Source of the DNA: Nematostella vectensis
Lineage: Eukaryota; Cnidaria; Anthozoa; Actiniaria; Edwardsiidae
Assembly (NCBI RefSeq): GCF_932526225.1
Contig: NC_064044.1
Coordinates: forward strand, 11,608,084 to 11,672,083
Reading direction: 5' to 3'
Length of the DNA stretch: 64,000 nt
Under the pieces are notes generated by a model, which searched no databases, was not told the origin of the DNA, and worked only from the letters and a program-made list of their open reading frames with translations. Below, piece after piece: positions 35,955 to 47,900 of the stretch (positions are counted from its first letter, which is position 1; each line of letters starts with the position of its first letter). A program made the position numbers and the translations under genes.

Positions 35955-38900
35955 TCAAGCAAAGTACATTCCCTGTAGGACCTTGGGGTGAACTTGCACG
36001 GCGTTTGCGAGTAGTTGAGGTCCCCTGCAATCTTCACCGCTGGCAACGGAACTGTTATCATTTCTAGGATAAGAAAATAGGTTGGTATCAACGTTAGTTT
36101 TCACCATGGTTAGTAGGGGAAACTACCAAGAAAACAAGGCGAACTTCTTTCAAGTTTGTCTGTTCGATGTGTCTTGTTGTCACGTGACATTGACCCTGCA
36201 CAAGTCGAGCGTACAGTACTAGGGAATATATGGAGAATAAAAGGATCGTTGCTCTTTGCATCGATACCGCTCATTGATGATTTCAAAACTCCACAGTTTT
36301 GATGCAGATTCGCAGAAGTGCTAATATCATGTTTGCCGTGTAAGCTGACTGAGACGCTCCGTACTTGCACAAAACATTCATGGCTGTATACAACTAATTT
36401 CTAGGGCTGTGGAGCTGGTGATAAAACAAGCAAAGTGATAAAAGTGATATTCATAAATGTCGTCCATGTTTCTTGTAAAGTACGCTAGTTTATGTCCTAC
36501 TGTTTATGTCCTTTGAAGTTCGCCGGCTTTCCTAACCAGTCTTTTTTTACTAAGCCAGAGCCGGCAGCGCAATAAATCGATCTTGACGCGTAATGAATCG
36601 ATTATCGCGTGCAGTGAATCGAACTTCGGGCGTAATGAATCGATCTTTGCGGGTAATGAGTCGATCTTCGCGCGCAATGATTCGATCTTCGTGCGCAGTG
36701 AATCGATCTTCGCGCGTAATGAATCGATCTTCGCGGGTAATTAATCGATCTTCGCGCACAATGAATCAATCTACGCGGGCAGTGAATCGATCTTCGCGTG
36801 CATTGAATCGATCTTCGCGCGCAATGAATCGGTCTTCGCGCGCAATGAATCGATCTTCGCGCGCCTTACCCCGCTTCCTTGTCCCTATCCATCATATGGT
36901 ATCGCGCGCGGAACGCGACCAAATGCGCGTAGTAGGCAGGTGCTGGTATAGACACGGCTCGCGTGCATCTCACGTATGTGTGGCAGAGTTGGTAGGTGAG
37001 GGCCTGGAGCTCGTCTGCGGAGAAGTTATTATCGTCCCACAGCACGTGGTAATGCGACGGTCTACTCGTACCCTGTGACGCGAACAAACTATGAGGATTG
37101 CGTGACATAGGGGCTATGACATCTAGTCAGGCAATGAGGATCGCGTGCCATATTCAGAGGGGCTATGATCAATCAATAAGGATTGCTGAAAATGGAACGG
37201 ACCATTAGAAAGGCGAGGGGTCGGTAACTAGGAAAAAAATCAAACACGAAAACAAATGTATAGTACCAAACAGAAAAAAAATGCAAACAGCAAAGTAAAA
37301 AAAAAAAAACATGCACATCTAGAGAAGAAGGGAGAAAAATACGCACGACTGAAACCTCCCAAACCCCTCTTCCCCTCCGTTACTAAACTGCAGAAGAAGA
37401 ATATGTCAACCCAGGGTAACGTGAACGCAGTGATGGTGGATTCACCTGTATGCCGGCGTGGCTGCACAGGTAGAAGTCAAATTCGGTTGGGTGCGTGATC
37501 CCTCGGTCCACGGTGGTGCCGGGGGGCACATTGCCACTCTTACCACACTGTCAAACAAAGTAGAGAATACCACGAGGTCAGGGAACGTAGGGCAGAACTT
37601 TTTGGCAAAAGCAGTCACTCCTGCCATTACCAGCCTTGCTTCGTGTATTCAAATGGCTAGGCGTAACAGTGAAAACTAACAAACTGTTCAAAAAGAACTC
37701 GTAATCAAGTCAACCCTATCTATATTCTTGTCTTGTGCAGGCTTTTGAAATCTACACAAACACAGAATTCAGTAAAAACCCGAGAGTAAGAACATTCATT
37801 TCTGTCTTTTGTCGCATGTCTGATTTGTCTGATCATGTCTGTTTGATCAGCTATTCTGTCACGTCTTTTGTCGTGTGTTGCATGTCGCATGTCCTTTGTC
37901 GCGTGTCGCATATCGTGTATCGCATGTCGTGTGTCGCATGTCCTACGTAGCATCAGGTTACCTTGTCTTGGTCTCTTTGGCAGAAGAGGCGGGTGTGGTG
38001 ACGCTTCTGTACCACGATGAAAGAGATTCCGGGTTGATATCCCACCTCAAGCTTGATACACGCCTCGCGTATCGCCTTCAACTCGTGCACAAGAACCTTC
38101 GACACATGGGAGGGCACTATTTAAGTACACGTCTTGCTTAACGAGTTCTACTCGCGCTCAAGAACCAGCGACACATGGGTTGGGGGGAAGGGGGCTATTT
38201 AGATACATGCCTCGCGTATCGCCTTCAAATCGTGAACAATAACCTGCGACATGTGGGGGGTGGGTAGGGGAGAAGACAGGTGCCATCTAAATGCACGTTT
38301 TCGCGTATTACTTTACGAAAGACACCTCTCGCTCCCCAAATCAACCTTGTGTAAACTCTGATCAGCCTGATCATTTTCGCAGTTGTAATTACTGTACGAG
38401 CCCTGTATACGCATTACCTGTCGGAATTGACCCTCGCTGACTCCATCTCGGTAAAACACTATCCTTTGCGGTTTGTGCCTTGTCGAGCGGTAGAACTGCA
38501 CAAGAAGCTCTCGCACCATGGCTGCCAGCTCCGCGATGATTTCCTATCACAAACAGAGAGCGCAGAATTATTTGTTTTAGAAAAAGGGGCACGGGTGGTG
38601 CATTGTGGGAGTGGGTTGTGTTACGTAACACAATACAAAAGATGTCTGTTGAAGACACACTATGTTAACATCCTTTACTGCAGAAAGAAGAGATCTACCC
38701 ACACACCTGCCACACAAACCTGTTCATACCCACCACAACAACCTACCCATACCCAACACCCTTCCGCACACACCATACCCGCTACACCCACACACCAACC
38801 TGTCTGTGAGTCTGCACCCGCAAAAAGGCATAGTCCAATGTCACCCCATCCACATGTCCTTACCCACCACACCCACCTATCCATAACCGCCATAACCGCC

Positions 38901-41900
38901 ACACCCGCCCATCTATATCAACAAAACCCACCTATCCATACCAGCCACACACACATAATAGAACCCAGCGCACACACCTGTCTGTGAGTCTGCACCCGCA
39001 CAGAGGCATAGTAGCGACTGGGGTGCGCATCCATGCTCCCCACCACAGCAGCTACAGATGGTCGCTTATCGTCACCAGCAGCGGGATGTGTCACATCAGC
39101 GCCAAGGAATATCACCGGCTCCCGGAACACAGGGGGTCTGCAGATACATAGGGAAACCTTCAATAATGATTTGTTTCTTTTTTTTATTACTTTTATTGGA
39201 CAAGAATTGTAATAAACAAAATAGATGACAAATGGGGTCATGCGTAAATAGGGAAGATCACCGGCTCCCGGAACAAGGGGGTCTGCACATACATAGGGAA
39301 ACCTTCAATAATGATTTGTTTCTTTTCTTTTTTATTAAATAGCTTTATTGGACAAGAATTGTAATATACCTAATAGATGACAAATGGGGTCATGCGTAAA
39401 CGGGTACTAGGCCCATGCAGGACACACCCTCAAATTCAACTAATTTCAAATAAAATGACAATAAAAACTAATTTTATTTGTAGCCAAAGTCCAGTGTGAT
39501 GCTCCTTGTGCAGGGCAAGTCTTTGTTACAGTAGATACATTGTGAAGTAAGGCTCGATAGTGTTCATTCACAAAATATTTAAGTGACTAGGCTAGAGAAC
39601 GTATTGAGCTGAGTTAGTTTACCTAAGAGGTTCCATGGTTTTACAATGCAATTGAAATAAGATGGTTGATATTTAGTATAGGGGAGGTCTCCTCCAAGGA
39701 ATATCACTAACTCACAGAACAAATGGGGTCTGCGTATGGAGACACATTTAAATAAAAAACAAAACATGGGTTTCTCGTGCGGTTTGAGATACATGAAAAC
39801 AGATATGGTTAAGAAAGATTGGTGGGATCTGTCACAGTCTCCCAAAGAAAACCGCAGAAAGATGGATTGAGGTGGGGAGGGTGGTATCTTTGCATGTAGA
39901 GGGATAAAAAAGCCCTATAGCGCTAATGGGGAAATGGGTCTGCGCTTGGTAACATTCTTGGCTCTCAGAAGGTAGGAAGTCTAAGCGTCAAAACACAGGT
40001 TCTATAAAAGTCAGTCGATTCGACTGACGCGTGGTTTTGTAGGCTATGAAACCAAATGGATACGAATTAAATCCGTTCGAATCAAGGTGAAATTTTATCC
40101 ATCCTACAGTTAAATGGGCTCCATTATATTTCTAGGGTACGAAACAATGCTGAGTAAGTTATATTTTTGAAAAGGACTGGAATCTAAGTATTCAAAACAA
40201 AAACAATACAAAAGTTTCATGCAAGTCGGATTCGGGTCAATTTTATTTCCAAAGTATCAAATGGATATGGAGAAATGGATATTTTTACATTAAAAAAAGA
40301 TTTTAACATAAGTCTGGCCAAGGTAATTCGAAACAGCAAGTTCGAGGAAGAAATGCCTGACAAAAGATCAATCATTAATGATAATTTAATCATATTCATT
40401 TGCTTATTAATTTGAGCACCATGAGACAACGGGGACAAGACGTTTATGAAACTTCATTTTTTTTTTTGCATGGAGATGAAATAAGGTGTATAAAAGAAGA
40501 AGTAATGTAGGATTCAAGGCGGTCCAAAACTTACCGTATTTCTGGGGCGAGTATATTGTTGACGCCGCCAAGCTTGGCGTTTATCTTGAGACAGAGATTG
40601 GAGAGGGTCTGGGGTGAGGGTTTAGTGACATTTTTCCCCTGGATGCATTGCGTTATCACGCCTAGCATTGTGTCACCGACGCGCTTCACCTCGGCTGAAA
40701 CAGAATCAAGCACAACAACACTCAGTCTAAACAATACAGTCAACCCCCCCTATAGACAGACAACAGACAGACAACCCCTACTATATCCTAGTGATGGGGC
40801 CCCCCCGAATGGTCTTTGGTGAGCACCTCGTTTTTTTATGCGAGACCGAGCATTTTTAGTTTTCGAATAAATCGAGCAGCGAGCACATTGAAAAATACAA
40901 TGCGAGCACGGCGGAAAACAATGCGCGAGCATGCGAGCATTAGCAGAAAACTGCGAGCACATCGAAATTTTGGGTGACCATTCGGGGGCCCTAGTGATAC
41001 TAAGTCTTAACAATACAGTCAACTCCCACCCCCCCCCCCCCCCCCCCCAAGGGAAGGGACAGAAATTAATAACCGCCAAAGCGATTCATCAGGGGTATCG
41101 TGAGTTCCCTGCTTAACATGGACGCGCACTATAAAGGGACTTGCTTAGGATATGCAAAACCATCATGGAGTCACAAGAAAAATCAAGTTCTAAGGGGTGT
41201 TTACCCATTGACACCCCAACAACCGGCCTGTAACGGGCCTTTAGAGATTTCTTCACTAAAATTCAGGTAAAACATAGCTTGGGGTCACTGGGTTAAAAAA
41301 ATAGAGTAAATACAAGTCTTCATTCTTTCACAACACACCGGCGTCTTTTCCGGCAGAACGAGAATCATTTGTAGGTTTTAGTATGTTACACACACTGTTG
41401 TCTTTCCCGGTAGAAAAATAAGAATCTTCTTTAAGTTTTACTGTCGAATCCGTTGTATCGCGACGCCGCATTTTCAAAACATCGATTTGTTTTTGTTTTT
41501 GGGGATTTTCTGTTCCGCCAGTCAAATTATTCTAAGCCAATCAGGTTCTTGCCATCTCTCCGCCTAGTGCAGTTGCCTGGCTTTCGGTCGCGACACTGTA
41601 TGGTTATCGTCCAGAGGATAACCAGGGAAGTGAACAAAGCGAGACTCTGATTGGCTCAGAATGGTTTTACTGACGGAACAGAAGACAGTAAGGTGCTATA
41701 CTGACCATACACAGGCGTCTTTCCCGGTAAAACAACAAGGATCATTTGCAGGTCGGGGTGTGCCTCTTTCAGCCGGCGGAACATTCGCTCGACCTCGTCT
41801 GGGTTGCGCGCATAGCGGAAGAAGACAGGCGGGCAGGAGATAGGCATGCCTTGCTCGACACTGATCTTCATCAGCTGATTGGAGAACCTGGAATCATGAA

Positions 41901-44900
41901 CATAGCGTCTAGCATTTCTAAATGTAATTGGCATCAATGAAACAGAAGATGAGAGGTGTTGCTAAAGTAGGATGCAAAGCGATGCGCGTGTCGAATCTTG
42001 CTGTAATACAAAAATCTTTCTTAGATGTTTCTTCATGTCACCGACTACAAAATTTGCTGAATACAACATGCTTTTTTTTAGGTTGCTACTTTTTTAGGTT
42101 GCCTGCCGTAACCCTTTTTTCGAAACAAAACACAATAGCTTTACCAAATCAGGCGGATCGAGTTTGCAACTACGTGTTTGTAAGAATACTTCTTCTGCTT
42201 GCAACCATTAGTAGATGAAACTTTCTACATTCGACCGTTGCTATTAGGGCTGTCTACACGGGCAGTTTTTACTTGACAAAAAAAATTTTCTCGTGTAGAC
42301 GGAAAAAGTTTTTACTTGACACGTTCACTTTTTCAAAAGCTGGCGTGTTTGCTTCTACTTGACAAGTTCTACTTGACAAATGCACAAACTTGATCGTGTA
42401 GACGCTCGACAAGTTTTTCCGATGAAAGTAGTTCCGTAGGCCCCCTTTTCTTATGCTTGTGGGCTATTAAAAAAGCTGATATTGCTGCTGTTGCTGCCAC
42501 AGTCTGTCTCTTTGTCAGTGGCACCATTTTGTGATGGCAAGCTTCGTTTTATTTTGTATCGCTGCTGTCTAAAGGCATTACGGGCTCATCGCACGGAAAA
42601 CTTGTCGAGTAAAAATTGCCCGTGTAGACGAAACCGCGCTATATAAGGGCCTGTGCCAGGCGTTTGTCACCTTCAGTTGTCATTCACCCTCCGAACTGAC
42701 AACAGCTCCCGGTGGCGCTTTGAATAACAATGCGAATAGAGAGGAAATTTTTTTACTCTATCCTGCTTGAATAATTTCAAATTACAACAATTCATAGCTC
42801 AAACTCTACTAGGAATATTCAAAAGGGTTTCACATGCCGCAGAATGACAATAAACACCGGTATATGTTGAATTACAATTACACGCGCTACACGCTCTCAT
42901 TCTAGCAATCTCACACTTAGCATATAAAATATCTACATTTTAGCCCATAAACTACCCCTGCAGAATTTCCCCTTTGAAAGTAAACCTGTAATATAACAAA
43001 CCTTTTGTTAAAAAGTTGTTCTAACCACTTAATAAAAGGATGAGCGAATCGCACGGTACAAGCCGCGTTTGATAAATATACTACCCTTGCGCAAGTCACG
43101 TTGCAGATTCCTAGTTGTAAACAGACGATTTAAAAGCGAAATAATCTTAAAATCTTCAGCAAAATTGCTATACTGTAGGACTTAATTTCTCGTTTCCATT
43201 GCTATTCTTGCTGTTAACGGCTAAAGATTGTCGGAAGAGGCTTTGTAACCCGACAACTCGCCTCTCGTGTAGCGCATTCCGTAAGTAGGTCAGTTTCAGA
43301 AAATGAATGAATAACGTCCCGAAATTCTTCAATAGCTCAACCCGACTCCCTAGGGACTATTGCACGCATGTCCTATACTGTGTAGCGGCTGTAAAGGTAT
43401 TGTGGGCTCGTAAACATGGCGGAGACAACTGCAAGGACGATTCATGAATGGCCCGGAGAAATCAGCGCGTAATTCGAATTCAACTCAAATCTTGGTCAAA
43501 TTTTTGCGAGAATCAGCTCCTCTTGTGCTTCTAAATTTAATATGTGATGAATAAGTCTACTTTAAATTTCTAAATATGTTTTATTTTTGCCTCTGAATTG
43601 TTCGATATACAAGAAAATCGAAGAAATTTATTTTCCCGTTTGGAGTTCAGTTACCAACGGCCATCTTTACTTCGGATTTGAACTCAAAAGGTGTCAATTG
43701 TGGGCGGTCCTTTTATAGCGCGGTTTCGTGTTTAACACACACCTTTTAACACGCTATCAGAGAATGAGTAGTGCTAAAAGGTAAAAGGGGACTGGGACTG
43801 AAAAATCGCGTGACATTTTGGATGCCAAACTCGCTCGCTCAGGTTAAATAATCACACAAAAAAGAGGAACCTATTCAAAGCTTACGAATCAGTCAGAACA
43901 CATCTTTCTCAGTAACGACTTATTTTCGCTAAGAGTTCTTTTTTCATCGCTCTCTGTCGTGACGGCCGAAGCCATTTCTGTGTTTATTTTGGTGCGAATT
44001 TACCGCTCATAAAGTCACGTGTTTCTTAGTGGAAGTTGCCTATTGTCCTAATCTCGTTCCCACAGCCCACCTTGCCGCTGGCACAACGGTACGTGGGCTC
44101 TGGTAACGAGATTGCTATTGACTCGTCTAGAGATTACTGCCATTGCGCATCGGTCTACCTACCTTCGTAGAGCGTCCTCTGTACACATCTGTTGCTTGAC
44201 AAAACAAGCAATGGCCCAAGTCCTGATCTCAATGCCGTGGAAAAGCTGCCTTCCTCTCATGTCCCATACCCCTGAGAAGGAACTCATACATTCAGGCTTT
44301 CAGCGGAGCCTGGGACCAGGGTCCATTGTAATTAAACTGATCCGACTCTTATTATTGTTGTTACTCAATATTCGAAGACAAATTAGAGAAAGAAAACTCG
44401 AAAAAAAAAACGATGGAAGATGGAAAATTGAAAAACAATAAAAAGGATGAACAATGGGAAAACAAACAAAAAAAACATGGAAGATGTTGCAAATGCTCCT
44501 CTAAATCAGAGGGAGATAATTGATGGTTGACAATTTTTCTATTTGAATATCCTGTAGGACAAAGAAAATGTCAAAATGGAAAATGGACTTTCTGACATTT
44601 CCTTTGTCTTGTGGTCAGTCGAGCAAGAATTCGCCAGCAATGCTGGCTTGTGCTGGCGCAGTTTGCACGGGCCGGGCTTTACAAGTCCGATTAAAAGAAA
44701 CTTGAGAATTTAACATTAACTCCTTACCTCCTTTTGGAGTGATAGGTGAGCTTTGCTGAAAATTAAAAGAAAAGCATATTTTGAGAACGTGACGGACATA
44801 CTGTACAGTAGTTAGCTGTCAGTTTTAATCAGTTAAACGTTTTTATCTCATATTACAGGGGATGAGCCACTGGGGGCACGTGACCCAAAAGATATTTTCA

Positions 44901-47900
44901 AAAATCATAAGGAAATGACCAGTAGGGACGTGACTGTGTCCCTAACATTATTCTTAATGTTTCTGTATCTCCCCCCCTCCAATATTTCAAGGCCCGCTAG
45001 AGCACTGTATTATCTTCTCAATTCTCACCTTTCCTCCGTAGACAAGTTTTGGAGGAGGTAGAACTCTGCCTTGAAGCTCAACCATGTTTTTGCCGATGGA
45101 AATACTAAAGTCCTTTACGTACGCGTCCTCATCAAAGTTAGCCTTCTTGACCTTAAAAGAAACAATAAAGTGAATGTATTGCTTTTCCATTTTCTCTCTT
45201 TAAACGCTCTCTTTGCTACAAGCCAGGGTTTTCAACCAGTGCCTGAAAACTGGTAACTAGCGTTGAATATTTTTTTAGAAACTCCTGAATCTTACCAGTC
45301 CTCGGATTTCCCTCTCCCTATCTGGTGCAGACCGTGCTGTCGCTCGGATCATCTTAGATGTCTGGGTGTCCGTAAGCTTCTTGACGCAGCGCTGGCCAGG
45401 CACTATGTTACACACCTCGAGAGGAAGGTAGGTGTGGCGCTGCTCTTGGCCAACTTGCAGACAAGGAAGGTGAGGATATCTGAATAAAAAATAAAGGAAG
45501 TTTATCAACCATCTTCCATACAAACCTATATGTAATAGAAATGTTTGATCTGAAAAGACACCTTTTTGTACAAGTGACAACCACAATAGTTTAAGTACAG
45601 TATAGATGGGCAAAAATTGCTTCAAATGCGTAAAAAAAGGCAAAAGGAACAAAAAGGGTTGGACATTTAAAGGGGAAGCGCACGGTACTGCGCATGTCTG
45701 GAGTCAGTGTTTATTGTTAGGCCTTTAATTGTCTACAAACAGTTAAAGGCTGTCAATGCCTTGTTAAAATGTGCAATATTTTATTTAAAACTGTGTTTAT
45801 GGACAATTTGTGGTCATTTTCTCTGAATTTAGGTCTCCCAATTTAGGTGTACCAAAGGCTCATAAGTCGATATTAGAATTTGACTGAAATTTATTGTGTC
45901 CAGGCCGGAGAGCTATCGCAAAGCTTTTACTATGACACTTCCCATTTATTATCAAATTTACAGCCAGTAAAAGCAGTTACATTACCAGTACTTTGACTGC
46001 TGATAAAATATTTGACCAAATTTAATGCGTGCTACCAAGATAAACAAACAATGTTTTAAAAGCTAGTGGTCCAAAAAGCGTGTGGAAATTACTGTGGCTA
46101 TGAAAAGAACTCTCTAAGGGAGGGGGAGGGGAATAGGGGTATGTAAATCCGCCGATCCGCTACACTACATTTTCGGGTAAATCCCTGGATCGGCAGATAT
46201 TTTAAGATCCGCAAGGTAAACAATAGCATGGATTGAAATCCGAGATTTGACAGTCAAAGCAGTCAAAATCCGAATTCCGAGCCCAAATTGTCAAGAGATC
46301 CATGATCCTCCGTATTTCCAAAATCCACCAATCTGAAATAATCACCGAAATCCGATCGCCGATCCGCGAATCTATTCATCCCCCCTATGACTAGCAAGTT
46401 TTGTGATGTGCTTTTTGTTATGATGGTTGACTGGTGAGGCTTATGTCACGGAGATATGTACGGTTCATAGTATCAGGCACTGGGCCAGCATTGGTTTAGG
46501 TTAGCTGTGCATATGGGTATACATTTCACGCATCCTTTATTGCTTACTTCCTCAAACTGTTAAAGAATGTCAATCACCCACTTTTTATTTTTTCTTATTG
46601 GAAATACAGCGATTTATTTGCCAGGAAACTTCAAAATAACAATCTACGAATTAAGTCTGATACGTCATTGACTTGATTAAAAATATCTTGGTTACTTGCT
46701 TGAATTAGCCGATGGAAATGAATGCTTTGTGTGACTAGCCATCGAGCAGTAGCATAAAATGGCGACATGAAAGGCCTTCTTTAAATGGTGCCCACAGCAT
46801 TGCCAGAGCACAATACCTGAGTCTTTGCTTATGCTTGTCCTGGAAGTAGCGAGCGACAGTTATCTGTGCTGTCTGACCAGACTCTAGTGTAAGGGGGAAC
46901 TGCAAGGCCTGGGCTGGTTGCTTGGTCACATTGATGACCCTGTACTTGCGTTTCATTGGCCCACAGTGAGTAATTTCAACTTTAAGTCCTACAGAAATGA
47001 ATACCTATTAATGGATTATTAACAGAGCATGAGATCTGCACTGATAAATAAGATACCAATAAAATATTTAATGAGCTGCCCGCAGCCACAGCCAGGCTTT
47101 TGAGCAGGGGGGGGGGGGGGGTTACCCATTTAGGGGACCATTTTCTTTTATAGATAGCTCGCCCTAGCCCGCAGTGGTACTCAATTTTCCTTCATTAGAG
47201 CGGACCTTCCAGTCCAGTGGGGTGGTTCTTTCGAAACCCCCCCCCCCCCCCCTGGCTACGGGCCTGACAGGTCAGTGATGCTAGTAACATGATGACACAC
47301 TTACTGGCTTGTCTTAATAGGACAAAAGCGAAACAGACTATGTTTTTTTTACTCCCACTGTAATGTAATGCAACAGAAAGTGCAAGACAACAGAACTGCT
47401 TATGACTGTCTTGTGCTTATGCTTGACTTATTCTCACTTGTATTGTGCTTACATTTTTGCTTGCACTTGCGATCCAAATGAGAGGCATTTCAGGTTTGCT
47501 GCATACTGATTTGTCCAAAACTTGACATACACAATTATTCCTTTTTTAGATTATCTTCATGTACACAGCATTTGGATAAAATATGGCATATACATGTCAA
47601 AATCTAGTGTTACAGGGACCCATTCAATTAAATCTAGGCTCAAAGGAAATCTAAAGCATGTTTGCAGTCACTACAGTATCTCCACTGTTGCAAATCATAG
47701 TAAGACCCCAAATAGAAGGACTTCGTTTCAATAATCGTTTTTTTTTTCAGAAATTAAAATTTCTAATGTTTAGCAGTAACTGGTGAAACTAAATCCCTCT
47801 TTTGGTTTTGCCATCATTGAAATTCAGAGTTCACATCTACATATAACTGCAAAGCTGCACTTAAATCTTTAAATGCCCTAACCTCAGACACTGTACTGTA

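Noticed and set aside
36593..37078. 161-codon plus-strand frame starting in MNRSSRA repeats
   Set aside because: It is the 21-bp satellite followed by the antisense of Argonaute exon 17.
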